The notes beneath the pieces were generated by a model. That model ran no database searches. It saw nothing but the letters and a program-made list of their open reading frames with translations, and had not been told where the DNA came from. A DNA stretch of 64,000 bases, from contig NZ_JANIPJ010000020.1 in NCBI RefSeq assembly GCF_024623455.1, positions 1 to 64,000 of the forward strand. Reading direction: 5' to 3'. Made by a program: the position numbers and the translations under genes. How positions within the stretch are numbered: the first letter of the stretch is position 1; each line of letters begins with the position of its first letter. The stretch is from Paenibacillus soyae. GTDB lineage: Bacteria > Bacillota > Bacilli > Paenibacillales > Paenibacillaceae. Of this stretch, positions 19,111 to 26,838 are shown one piece after another.

Positions 19111-20626
19111 GGGCATGCACCTCCCGATCATCCAGCATTAATTCATCCGACGCGATCTTGGCCGACAGCAGCACGATAGGCACTCCCGCTCCGGGATGGG
19201 TGGAGCTCCCCGTGAAATACAGATTGCGGCAGCTGGGCGATTTGCTCTGCGGACGAAGATGATTGCTTTGCGCAAGCGTCGGTCTCAGGCCGAAGCACGC
19301 GCCGTTGTAGGCGTTGTACTTCTCCCGGAAATCCAGCGGGGTCATATACGACTCGGATACGATATCCCCGCTTACCCCCTCGAACCCCGGCGTTCGCTCC
19401 AGCGCGTCCAGCACCTTGCCGCGGTAATGCCGAATCGTCCCTTCGTTCCATTCGTACCGCGCCGTCGACAGGTCGGAGACGGGTATGAGAATATACAAGC
19501 CGTCCTTCCCTTCCGGTGCCATCGACGGGTCCAGCTTCGAGGCGATGTACACGTAGAAGGACGGATCCTGCAAGAGCTCCCCTTCGAAGATATCGCCGAT
19601 GCTTTTTTTCAAATGATCCCGGAAAAAGAAATTATGCACGGTGCGGACCGACTCGTATTTCCGGTTCATGCCGAGATACATGACCAGACAGGAGCAGGAG
19701 TAATCGAGGCTGTCGATTTTTTTGTCCGTATACTTGCCCTTCGCCTTGACGTCGCGTACGAGATGCTTCATCGCGTGGGGGAAATCGGCGTTGCACATGA
19801 CGTAATCGGCGGCATGCTCGCGGTTATCGATCCGGATGCCGCATGCCGCGCCGTTGCGAACCATGATTTCGTCGACGTTCGCGTTGTAATGCACCACTCC
19901 CCCCAGCTCCAGGAAGAGACGCTCCATCGAGCGGGCCATCGTATGCATGCCTCCCTTGATGAACCATACCCCGTACAGCATCTCGATCATCGGAATAATG
20001 GAATAAAGGGAGGGTCCGTTATATGGGGAAATGCCGATATACATGGTCTGGAAGCTCAGCATCTGCTTCAGCCGCTCGTTCTTGATGTACTTGCCGATGA
20101 ACCGGTCGGCGGTGTCGAACGTTCGGAGCTTCATGCCTTGCCAGAGCATGTATGGGTTGTAAAAGTCCGACCGCTTGCGGAACGGCCGCTGTAGAAAATG
20201 ATTTTTGGCAACCAGGAAACGTTTGTAAATAACCTGAAGATATTGCAGAAAGCCTTGCGCGTCCTCGTCGCTAATATCCTCCAGCGTATCCAGCAGCTTC
20301 ACCAGGTCGGTCGAAATCTCATGCTTGTCACGCTCTCCGCTTCCGAAGAAGACGGAATAGATCGGATCCAGCCTCTCCATCGGAATATAGTCGTCGGGGT
20401 TGCGCCCGGCCAGTTCGAACACTTCGCGGTACAGCTCGGGCATCATGACCAGAGTAGGCCCCATATCGAAGCGATAGCCGTCCTTCTCCAGCCTATGCAT
20501 CTTCCCTCCCGGGATCGGTTCCTTCTCGAACAGCTCCACCTCGTAACCCGCATGCCGCAGACGAATCGCGCTTGCCAGACCCGCAACGCCGGCTCCGATT
20601 ACAATCACTTTCTTATGCCTCTTCAT
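19079..20626 (-). CDS. crtN: CrtN-like dehydrosqualene desaturase
   Basis: The 515-residue flavoprotein begins with KVIVIGAGVAGLASAIRLR (FAD site). It contains FDMGPTLVMMPELYREVFELAG, FQTMYIGISPYNGPSLYSIIPMIEMLYG, SLDYSCSCLVMYLG and a C-terminal YFTGSSTHPGAGVPIVLLSAKI. These match diapophytoene (dehydrosqualene) desaturase CrtN, which introduces conjugated double bonds to give 4,4'-diaponeurosporene. It is the first gene of the crt operon, with GGGAGGAG just before its ATG and a consensus promoter about 50 bases upstream. It is divergent from the CarH-like regulator. Confidence 0.9.
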   Translation of the reverse strand: MKRHKKVIVIGAGVAGLASAIRLRHAGYEVELFEKEPIPGGKMHRLEKDGYRFDMGPTLVMMPELYREVFELAGRNPDDYIPMERLDPIYSVFFGSGERDKHEISTDLVKLLDTLEDISDEDAQGFLQYLQVIYKRFLVAKNHFLQRPFRKRSDFYNPYMLWQGMKLRTFDTADRFIGKYIKNERLKQMLSFQTMYIGISPYNGPSLYSIIPMIEMLYGVWFIKGGMHTMARSMERLFLELGGVVHYNANVDEIMVRNGAACGIRIDNREHAADYVMCNADFPHAMKHLVRDVKAKGKYTDKKIDSLDYSCSCLVMYLGMNRKYESVRTVHNFFFRDHLKKSIGDIFEGELLQDPSFYVYIASKLDPSMAPEGKDGLYILIPVSDLSTARYEWNEGTIRHYRGKVLDALERTPGFEGVSGDIVSESYMTPLDFREKYNAYNGACFGLRPTLAQSNHLRPQSKSPSCRNLYFTGSSTHPGAGVPIVLLSAKIASDELMLDDREVHAHEAVSFSAAP

Positions 20627-20674
20627 GGTCTCCTCCCGTCGTCCGGAAACGCAATTAATTATACTGTAAGGTTA

Positions 20675-20703
20675 ATTATGTTGCCGGAAGCGACTTTTGT
20701 CAA
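20675..20703 (-). promoter_or_regulatory. Sigma-A promoter of the crt operon
   Basis: On the minus strand there is a perfect -35 TTGACA (20698-20703), a 17-base spacer and the -10 CATAAT (20675-20680), about 50 bases before the crtN start. A TATACA box, a candidate regulator half-site, lies six bases upstream of the -35. Confidence 0.8.
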
Positions 20704-20709
20704 TCCTTT

Positions 20710-20792
20710 TGTATAACGTTTTGATCATTAAGATTGTACATAATGTCAATTTCCAAAAAATCTGTATGATGTTATACTAATAACGTTGTACA
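20710..20792. promoter_or_regulatory. Candidate CarH/LitR operator with TnTACA boxes
   Basis: On the crt-coding strand TnTACA boxes lie at 20710-20715 (TATACA), 20735-20740 (TGTACA) and 20787-20792 (TGTACA). A degenerate CATACA at 20763-20768 makes four boxes spaced 25, 28 and 24 bases apart. Operators of CarH/LitR-type B12 regulators carry TnTACA repeats, so this array between the regulator and the crt promoter is a likely binding region. A TATACT at 20773-20778 may be the -10 of the regulator's own promoter, which would put it under autoregulation. Confidence 0.6.
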
Positions 20793-20826
20793 ACCTTAAC
20801 GGCTCTCGTTCAAAGGATGAGTATCC

Positions 20827-21738
20827 ATGAAGCAAGACAAGCATTATTACATCAAGCAGGTTGCGAAAGTGACGGGACTTTCCGCCCAGCTCATACGCAA
20901 ATGGGAAGAACGGTATCGGCTTATTGCGCCTAAGAGACTGCCCAATGGATATCGGTTATATAGCGAAGACGACGTCAATGCGCTGTTAACGGTCAAGGCG
21001 CTTCAGAAGCAAGGGCATTCGATCGCGGAGGCCGCCCTTCTCTTGAAGGAGAACAAACGGAAGCTCGATTCCTCCTTCGACGAGCCGGCCCGGGAACCGC
21101 TGCTCGGGGAGGATCAATCGAAGCTGAACCGCTTCGTCATCGCTCTGCTGGAATGCGGGAGCGCTTGCAACGAATTGGAGCTGGCCTTTCAATTGCAGCA
21201 AGCCTACCACTTTTACGGCCTAAGCGGATTTCTAACGGAGGTTGTTTCTCCTTTTCTGAAGGAAGTGGGCGACAGATGGGAATCCGGGGAATGGGACGAA
21301 TATCAGGAATCGGTGTCCAGTCTTGTGGTGAGGGATATGCTCGTTCAGATCAGACGCAATTATCAGCATAACGACAACGCCCCGTTGGTGGTCGGCGCCT
21401 GCCTTCCCATGGAGCAGCATGAAATTCCGGTGCATTTTCTTCTGCTGCAATTTCTGCTGAAGGGCTGGAAGACGTTCCTAATCGGAGCGTCCCCCGCGCC
21501 AGGCTCCATCGAAGCGCTCGTATCGCGGTTGAAGCCGAGAATCGTGCTGCTGTCCGCCTCGACGACTCTTCCGTTCGAGCACGATCCGGATTTGCTCGCG
21601 AAGCTCGACCGGTTCGCCGGCCGGATGCCCGGCACCTCCTTCTATATGGGCGGCGCGGGAGCGCTTGCGTACACAGGCGATCTGCCGCCCGAATGGATAA
21701 CGATCGCCCGTTCCATTGATGAAGTGATCCTGGAATAG
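20827..21738 (+). CDS. MerR-family B12-binding regulator, CarH/LitR-like
   Basis: The 303-residue protein has an N-terminal MerR helix-turn-helix (about 7-70: YIKQVAKVTGLSAQLIRKWEERY). A four-helix cobalamin cap (about 100-180) and a C-terminal Rossmann B12-binding domain (about 186-303) follow. In the last domain MEQHEIP supplies H198, the position of the lower axial cobalt ligand. CarH/LitR proteins repress carotenoid genes in the dark with adenosylcobalamin and release DNA in light. The adjacent divergent crt operon fits that role exactly. The family signature Wx9EH reads W151-x9-E161-S162, so the histidine is replaced. AAAGGA precedes the ATG by nine bases. Confidence 0.85.
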   Translation: MKQDKHYYIKQVAKVTGLSAQLIRKWEERYRLIAPKRLPNGYRLYSEDDVNALLTVKALQKQGHSIAEAALLLKENKRKLDSSFDEPAREPLLGEDQSKLNRFVIALLECGSACNELELAFQLQQAYHFYGLSGFLTEVVSPFLKEVGDRWESGEWDEYQESVSSLVVRDMLVQIRRNYQHNDNAPLVVGACLPMEQHEIPVHFLLLQFLLKGWKTFLIGASPAPGSIEALVSRLKPRIVLLSASTTLPFEHDPDLLAKLDRFAGRMPGTSFYMGGAGALAYTGDLPPEWITIARSIDEVILE

Positions 21739-21747
21739 AACGCCAAA

Positions 21748-21773
21748 ATCGCCGCCTCTCGCGAGGCGGCGAT
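21748..21773. terminator. Bidirectional hairpin terminator
   Basis: A perfect 11-bp stem (ATCGCCGCCTC with GAGGCGGCGAT) around a TCGC loop begins ten bases after the regulator stop. On the minus strand a short T run follows, so it may also end the convergent gene at 21804-22481. The T tracts are short, so efficiency is uncertain. Confidence 0.65.
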
Positions 21774-21803
21774 TCGTTTACTGCCGTTATTCGTTTGCTG
21801 CTG

Positions 21804-22481
21804 TTATTCGTCCTCGCCATAATACGCGAATACCGTCTCCACCGGCTTGAAATACAGATGTCCGTCCGGCCAAGGCTGGAAGTGCAAATCCATCCGCGAA
21901 TCGCTCCAGTTCTCCGGTGTTCCTTGCGTGTGGAGCTTGCCCGGGAGCACCGGCGCCTCTACGACGGCCGGAAACTCCTGATAGCCGAACAACAGATTCT
22001 CGTGCATGGCGATAATCTCGTATTTCGGCCCGTGAAAGGCTTGCTCCTCTTGAAGCTGATAATGATAGTAGATATAGCTGGCCGCCATCTCCGGCTTCAG
22101 GTGCGCCACCCGGCCGACGCGGCGCTCGACCTCCGTCTTCCGTTGCCAGTGCTCCAAGCCGGCCGGTTCGTTGAAATGAAAAACGTCGATCATCGGAATC
22201 CAGCATCGCTTCTGCTCCTGTCCCGGCCACGGCTCCAAATAGGGCGACACGTCCGGCAGCAGCTCCTCTGCATCCAGCCTCTCTCCCACGCATTCCGCGT
22301 ACAAGAACAGATTACGCTCCCAGCGGAAGCAGCCAAAGGTCATCAGTTGACCGCTTGCCGCTCGAAGCTTGCCGGATGGATCCTCCTTCGCCGCCGCTAC
22401 GCCAAGCTCCACGCACTCCGATCGAAGCTGGGCCCTTGCGAGCACTCTGTAGATCGGCTTTTCATTTGCGGAATTGCTCAT
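21804..22481 (-). CDS. Conserved-looking protein of unknown function
   Basis: The 225-residue soluble protein has no signal peptide or membrane segment. It is rich in aromatic residues, with FGCFRWERNLFLYAECVG (about 49-66), WIPMIDVFHFNEP (about 93-105) and YIYYHYQLQEEQAFHGPKYE (about 136-155). The stretch FRWERNLFLYAEC faintly recalls ferredoxin-like sugar mutarotases such as RhaM, but I cannot assign a family. It stands alone between the carotenoid regulator (convergent) and the GH30 gene (same strand, 65 bases upstream). Codon use and the downstream terminator support it as a real gene. Confidence 0.6.
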   Translation of the reverse strand: MSNSANEKPIYRVLARAQLRSECVELGVAAAKEDPSGKLRAASGQLMTFGCFRWERNLFLYAECVGERLDAEELLPDVSPYLEPWPGQEQKRCWIPMIDVFHFNEPAGLEHWQRKTEVERRVGRVAHLKPEMAASYIYYHYQLQEEQAFHGPKYEIIAMHENLLFGYQEFPAVVEAPVLPGKLHTQGTPENWSDSRMDLHFQPWPDGHLYFKPVETVFAYYGEDE

Positions 22482-22546
22482 TCTATGAACCTCCTAATGG
22501 TTTTCTCTATCTTCACCTCCATATACTATAACATGGCATCGCAGCA

Positions 22547-24220
22547 TTACTGAGAAGTAACGTTAATCCAGTCCACATTGGGTCCCTCTGTCCCCGTCGT
22601 CACCAATTTCAATGTATTCGTCCCCGTATTCATCGGCACTTGGATCGTTTTCTCGCCCCAGGTCGTCCAGCTGCCGGTTGCCGTGAAGGCCGCGTTGCCG
22701 ATGACTTTCGTGCCGTTCACATACACATCCAGACTTCTCGTTCCCGAGGCCAACGCGTACCTGATCTTCACATTTTTGGTTCCGGTAACGGCACAGTAGA
22801 TACCGCTCCACTGTACGGCCGCATCGGTTGAGGCATTAAAGTTGACATATCCTGTACCGTTAAAGCCGGAATAAAGGGATTCCGATAAGGATTGGGTCAA
22901 CGTTGTGCCCGACTCCGCTTCATACGTTGTGCCGCTGCTTGTTCCGCCGCTGTATTCCGCTACGAAGGTGGTCACGCTTTGGGCCGGTAGATGGGCTATA
23001 AAGGAACCGTTCGACGCATTGAGCGGCGTGCCTTGCGCCATATTGCTGCTGCCGTTCGTTACCCATCTCGATACGTTCGAAGCCGTCCCGTTCTGTAGAA
23101 CAAAGTTTTGGTTAACCGCGGAAGTACCTCGGTTAATGGCAACGATAACCACCTTGTTATCGCCTTTGTAGGCGGATGTGAAGACATTCGTATCCGGATT
23201 TTTGGTGGCGTCGACCCTCACATAACCCGGGCGAACGAATTTCGAGAAATGAGCCATCGAATACCCGCGCTTGCTGATCGTGCCGTCTTCTTTCATCGGT
23301 CCGTACTGCCTCCGGATATACCACCATAAATAGGCTTGGAATTCCGCATCCACCATATTGTGGTGGATATGATGGGCAACATCAAGCGCCTCGGGCCACA
23401 AATCAGCCGAATTATTATTGCTGTTCGGATAATAAACTTCCGTCATCCACAGCTCTTTGCCAGCGCCTTTCTGCTTAAACAGCGGATACGTGAAGTTGCT
23501 GAAGCTCGTTCCGTAAGTATGGGCTCCGAGAATATCCATATTGGCTAGCGCCTGCGGATCGTTGAGGATGGGGTCCGACATATTCTTCAAATAAGAAAAC
23601 GATTCCGGCGCGATAACCTTCGTATTGATCGAGCCGGCGTTATCTTTCATGAAACGAAGCATCTCTTCCGGCGTCCACCAAGTCCACTCATGCGCGTAAT
23701 CCGGCTCGTTCTGGACGGAGATGGCGTAGAGATTAACGCCGTTATTGCTCATATAAGTAACGAAGCTGTTAAGATGCTGCGCGTAATCATCGTACATATC
23801 GTATTTCAGGCGTTTGGCATTGGTATCGCCATTTCGATTAAAGGTCTCGACCATATGGGCCGGCGGATTCCATGGCGAAGCGAAAACAATGGCCCCAAGC
23901 TGAATGGCTCGCTGGGCCGTCGGTAATTCTCTGTACCAATTATTTGGATCCGGGTCTACGTAAATCCTTAATACGGAGAAGCCTAGCTGATTGGCCCCGT
24001 TACCGAATGCGGTGTCTCTTTGCGATGCCGTCAAGTCCCCGATCCATGCGGGATGATTCATTCCTCCGAACCCTCGAATCAATTGTTTTTCGGACGATAG
24101 ATTGACGACAACGTCGCTTGCTGCCGCGATCCGGGGAGGATTCGGCGCAATGACCACGAGCGACAGCACCGTTGCGCACGCAACTAGTAAAGCCATTGTC
24201 TTCTTGACGCTTAACAACAT
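22547..24220 (-). CDS. xynC: GH30_8 glucuronoxylanase with CBM6
   Basis: The start is probably the ATG at 24220, since GAGGAG abuts a possible TTG at 24232 with no spacer; this gives 557 residues. A signal peptide (about 1-35) is followed by a GH30 (beta/alpha)8 catalytic domain with QNEPDY (acid/base E172) and LWMTEVYY (nucleophile E261). WWYIRRQYG carries the arginines that bind the 4-O-methylglucuronic acid branch in Bacillus XynC. A C-terminal CBM6 spans about 425-557. The enzyme is secreted and cuts glucuronoxylan at positions set by glucuronate side chains. A cre-like site and a distal ribosome-binding-like sequence lie upstream. Confidence 0.9.
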   Translation of the reverse strand: MLLSVKKTMALLVACATVLSLVVIAPNPPRIAAASDVVVNLSSEKQLIRGFGGMNHPAWIGDLTASQRDTAFGNGANQLGFSVLRIYVDPDPNNWYRELPTAQRAIQLGAIVFASPWNPPAHMVETFNRNGDTNAKRLKYDMYDDYAQHLNSFVTYMSNNGVNLYAISVQNEPDYAHEWTWWTPEEMLRFMKDNAGSINTKVIAPESFSYLKNMSDPILNDPQALANMDILGAHTYGTSFSNFTYPLFKQKGAGKELWMTEVYYPNSNNNSADLWPEALDVAHHIHHNMVDAEFQAYLWWYIRRQYGPMKEDGTISKRGYSMAHFSKFVRPGYVRVDATKNPDTNVFTSAYKGDNKVVIVAINRGTSAVNQNFVLQNGTASNVSRWVTNGSSNMAQGTPLNASNGSFIAHLPAQSVTTFVAEYSGGTSSGTTYEAESGTTLTQSLSESLYSGFNGTGYVNFNASTDAAVQWSGIYCAVTGTKNVKIRYALASGTRSLDVYVNGTKVIGNAAFTATGSWTTWGEKTIQVPMNTGTNTLKLVTTGTEGPNVDWINVTSQ

Positions 24221-24289
24221 TCTTTCATACAACTCCTCGCGTTTTATAGTTTCCCTTGCCCTGCTACGCCGGCTGCCTTAACAACCGTT

Positions 24290-24302
24290 GATCACCTCCT
24301 TT
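24290..24302 (-). promoter_or_regulatory. Distal anti-16S leader sequence, possible mRNA stabiliser
   Basis: The minus strand reads AAAGGAGGTGATC, a 13-base complement to the 16S rRNA 3' end, but 69 bases before the GH30 start codon. The gene already has its own GAGGAG site. The only nearby start, TTG five bases on, opens a six-codon frame. Distal sequences of this kind (STAB-SD of cry3A) stabilise mRNA by holding a 30S subunit; that role here is inferred. Confidence 0.6.
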
Positions 24303-24332
24303 CATGGCTTACGCAAGAAACGAAACTGGATA

Positions 24333-24346
24333 TGGTAACGCTTTCA
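24333..24346 (-). promoter_or_regulatory. cre-like CcpA site upstream of GH30 xylanase
   Basis: The minus strand reads TGAAAGCGTTACCA, matching 13 of 14 positions of the cre consensus TGWAANCGNTNWCA. It lies about 113 bases upstream of the GH30 start, in the region shared with the divergent AraC gene, and would allow carbon catabolite repression. Confidence 0.6.
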
Positions 24347-24476
24347 TACTAGGAAACGCCGTAAGGTCTAAGCTTTGCGATTTTTCAAGGGGGCATCCGA
24401 TAGGAAACAACTACCGGTTCACGGGTTGTCAAAGTTTGATGGAAAGTTAAAATTTGGAGTAAGGAGGCGATACAAA

Positions 24477-25259
24477 TTGGAGCTTGAGGATCATCACCAC
24501 CTTGTACCAAATGTCTTCTTGTTCGTAGAGCGTGTCTGTTATCCGGGATGGAATATTCAGAAGTCTAAAATCAGCTTTCATGATCTCACGTTTGTCGTCG
24601 AGGGCAAAGCCCAATACGTCGTTAACGGGGTGAAGTACAATGTGGAGGCTGGGGATCTTATATACGTTCCGGGCGGAAGCATCCGGGAAGCGCATACGTG
24701 CAAAAAAACGCCGATGCACGCTTATCCATTCAACTTTTTTTGGGCCGAGCCGCATAACCATATCCAGCTTCCGTTTGATGTCATAACGAAGAAAGTGATT
24801 ACCAAAGAAATTCTAGGTTATATTCGCGAATTCAACCAAGTGTGGATGAATAAAGAGCCCTTCTATATGATACAAGCCCGCGCGCTGTTCGAGCTGATCC
24901 TTCACCGCCTGCTCAGCAACAATAGAAGACAAACGATGGCGCTTGTCGACCTTCGAATTAAGAAATTGACCGCATTCCTCTCCGATCATTATTCGGATGA
25001 CATTACCATGAACGAACTGGCTCGGCAGTTTAACCTTCACCCCGTGTACTTAGGTAAATTGTTTAAATTAAACACGGGTTCGACCTTTAAGGAGTATCTG
25101 AATCGAATACGCATCAACAATGCCGAAAGGTTGTTGTCGGGGAGCGGATTGACCGTAAGAGAGGTCGCTGAACGCTGCGGCTTCGAAGATCTATCTTACT
25201 TCAGCAAGGTGTTCAAGGAATTGAAGGGCTACCCTCCATCCATTATCAAAAAATGTTAA
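24477..25259 (+). CDS. AraC-family transcriptional regulator with cupin domain
   Basis: I place the start at TTG 24477, because AAGGAGG at 24461-24467 lies nine bases upstream; an upstream TTG at 24375 has no such site. The 260-residue product has an N-terminal cupin-like ligand domain (ISFHDLTFVVEGKAQYVVNGVKYNVEAGDLIYVPGG). A C-terminal AraC DNA-binding domain follows, with two helix-turn-helix motifs (MNELARQFNLHPVYLGKLFKLNTG and VREVAERCGFEDLSYFSKVFKELKGYPP). It is divergent from the GH30 glucuronoxylanase and convergent with an orphan sugar-binding protein, so it probably regulates local xylan genes in response to a sugar. Confidence 0.82.
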   Translation: MELEDHHHLVPNVFLFVERVCYPGWNIQKSKISFHDLTFVVEGKAQYVVNGVKYNVEAGDLIYVPGGSIREAHTCKKTPMHAYPFNFFWAEPHNHIQLPFDVITKKVITKEILGYIREFNQVWMNKEPFYMIQARALFELILHRLLSNNRRQTMALVDLRIKKLTAFLSDHYSDDITMNELARQFNLHPVYLGKLFKLNTGSTFKEYLNRIRINNAERLLSGSGLTVREVAERCGFEDLSYFSKVFKELKGYPPSIIKKC

Positions 25260-25268
25260 AAGTAGAAT

Positions 25269-25307
25269 GCAGCAGTCCTCATTGGCAAAGGACTGCTGCC
25301 TTTTTTT
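25269..25307. terminator. Strong terminator between AraC and binding-protein genes
   Basis: GCAGCAGTCCT pairs with AGGACTGCTGC (11 bp) around a nine-base loop, and seven T residues follow on the + strand. It ends the AraC gene and overlaps the stop codon of the convergent binding-protein gene. It may work in both directions, as ATTCTACTTTT follows on the minus strand. Confidence 0.85.
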
Positions 25308-26694
25308 ATTTCTTCCAAACCTCGTCGATGGCCGCCTGGAACGGCTCCTTGTATTTCTCGACCACTGTCGCCACCGATACGCCTTCCAGAATCTCTCCGG
25401 TAAATTCGTAATAAGGCATCGTCGGATATCCACCGATATCGTCTATGACTTTGATGCTTTCGCCGGCGATTTTGGCATTGTTCAGATCGTCCTCGTTGCT
25501 GAACATCGTCTCGAACCGGGACTGCTTCGGATAGTCGTACATCGATTCGATATCATTGATTTTTTCATAGATATAGACAAGCTGCTCCGGATTTTCGACC
25601 GCGCTCGGAATGGTCAGATAGTTCGGAATCGTATTATGCGAATGATACTGCGTTGCGCTTGGCCCCTTCGGGAAAGGCAGGAAGCCGATGTCGTAATCCG
25701 GCATATCCTTCTTCAGGTTCTCTATCTCATAATCGCTGCTTGCCCACATCAGCGTATTGCCCTGACGGAAGAATTGGCCCGGCTCCGTCCAGTCTCCGCC
25801 TTCCGTCGGTCTAGCGACAGCCTCCGTCGCGAGCCGCGACAAGAAGTTCAATACTTCCAGCGTCTTCGGGTCCTCTAAATTTTGTTTATCCGCCGCAACC
25901 AGATTCGCTTCATTCGACGCCATCGCTTGCACGAGGATCGATGCGGTTGCAAGACCCCAAATATCGAGCTTGCCGTCGTTGTTCGAATCCTTGTTCGCTT
26001 CCTTGGCGACTTGGATGAAGGTTTCCCAGTTCCAGTTATCTTCGTTCACGTAGTCCTGAAGATTCTTCATGCCCAGTTGATTCATTAAGGTACGGTTATA
26101 GAAAATCCCGGAGGATGCTCCGTTAATGCCCGCCCGGAAGCCGTAGCCTCTGCCTTCGTACTGCGAGTATTCATTCGTATATTGCTGAATGAACACTTTT
26201 TCGTTTTTGGTGTACTCGTCTACCGGCGCGAACAGCCCTTGGGAGACCAGTGTCGGAATCATCCATGGACGCGCGAGACGGATGATGTCGCCAACCGGCT
26301 CCCCGGCAACGAGGGATGCCGTTACCTTCTCCTGAATCTCGGCGTAATCGATCACGACATATTCCATCTTGAAATTGTGCTTCGCCATCAAAGCGTCGAG
26401 GTTCTCTTTCATCTTGATATTGTCCGGGTTGTCTTCCTTAATCGACTCGTCATACCAGGACACCCACTTGATCGTCCGGCCGCCCATGTCGAACTCCATC
26501 TCTGGCGTCCCGGTTGCTTCCTCCTCGCCCGTTTCACCCGCGTTGTCGGACGAGTTCGTCGCCGTCGGCGCATTCGTGGCATTGCCCGCGTTGTCCGATC
26601 CGTTCGACGTTCCTTCGCCCGAATTGCCGCTGCAGGCTGCCATGAATACCAGGATCAGGCTGCAGAGCAGCATCATCGTCTTGCGCTTCCACAT
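25306..26694 (-). CDS. Orphan sugar-binding lipoprotein of ABC type
   Basis: The 462-residue family-1 solute-binding protein has the lipobox VFMAAC (C21) and a low-complexity SGNSGEGTSNGSDNAGN spacer. Motifs include GGRTIKWVSWYDESIKEDNPDN and, near the C-terminus, YTYEK-like helices. Binding proteins of this kind deliver mono- or oligosaccharides to a CUT1 permease pair. No permease gene is adjacent on either side, so it must feed a transporter encoded elsewhere or act as a sensor component. An imperfect palindrome at 26731-26756 lies just upstream. Its neighbours are an esterase and xylanases, suggesting a xylo-oligosaccharide ligand, but this is inference. Confidence 0.83.
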   Translation of the reverse strand: MWKRKTMMLLCSLILVFMAACSGNSGEGTSNGSDNAGNATNAPTATNSSDNAGETGEEEATGTPEMEFDMGGRTIKWVSWYDESIKEDNPDNIKMKENLDALMAKHNFKMEYVVIDYAEIQEKVTASLVAGEPVGDIIRLARPWMIPTLVSQGLFAPVDEYTKNEKVFIQQYTNEYSQYEGRGYGFRAGINGASSGIFYNRTLMNQLGMKNLQDYVNEDNWNWETFIQVAKEANKDSNNDGKLDIWGLATASILVQAMASNEANLVAADKQNLEDPKTLEVLNFLSRLATEAVARPTEGGDWTEPGQFFRQGNTLMWASSDYEIENLKKDMPDYDIGFLPFPKGPSATQYHSHNTIPNYLTIPSAVENPEQLVYIYEKINDIESMYDYPKQSRFETMFSNEDDLNNAKIAGESIKVIDDIGGYPTMPYYEFTGEILEGVSVATVVEKYKEPFQAAIDEVWKK

Positions 26695-26730
26695 CGTAAT
26701 ACCCCCTATAATTTGGTTGTTGAGATAAAT

Positions 26731-26756
26731 ATAGCGCTATCATTTGATAGGCTCTA
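26731..26756. promoter_or_regulatory. Imperfect palindrome, candidate operator
   Basis: ATAGCGCTATCA and TGATAGGCTCTAT face each other across TT, with CTATCA/TGATAG exact at the centre. It lies 37 bases upstream of the binding-protein start, where a repressor or activator could act. No regulator can be named from sequence alone. Confidence 0.45.
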
Positions 26757-26838
26757 TGGACAATGATAGTATGGCAACTGCCGCTGAACCATAGAGGAAC
26801 TCAATACAATTTGTAAGAATTAAAGGCAACCTTTGGGG

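Noticed and set aside
24375-24476. Upstream TTG start for the AraC gene
   Set aside because: It has no ribosome binding site. AAGGAGG directly before TTG 24477 gives a normal AraC-type N-terminus.
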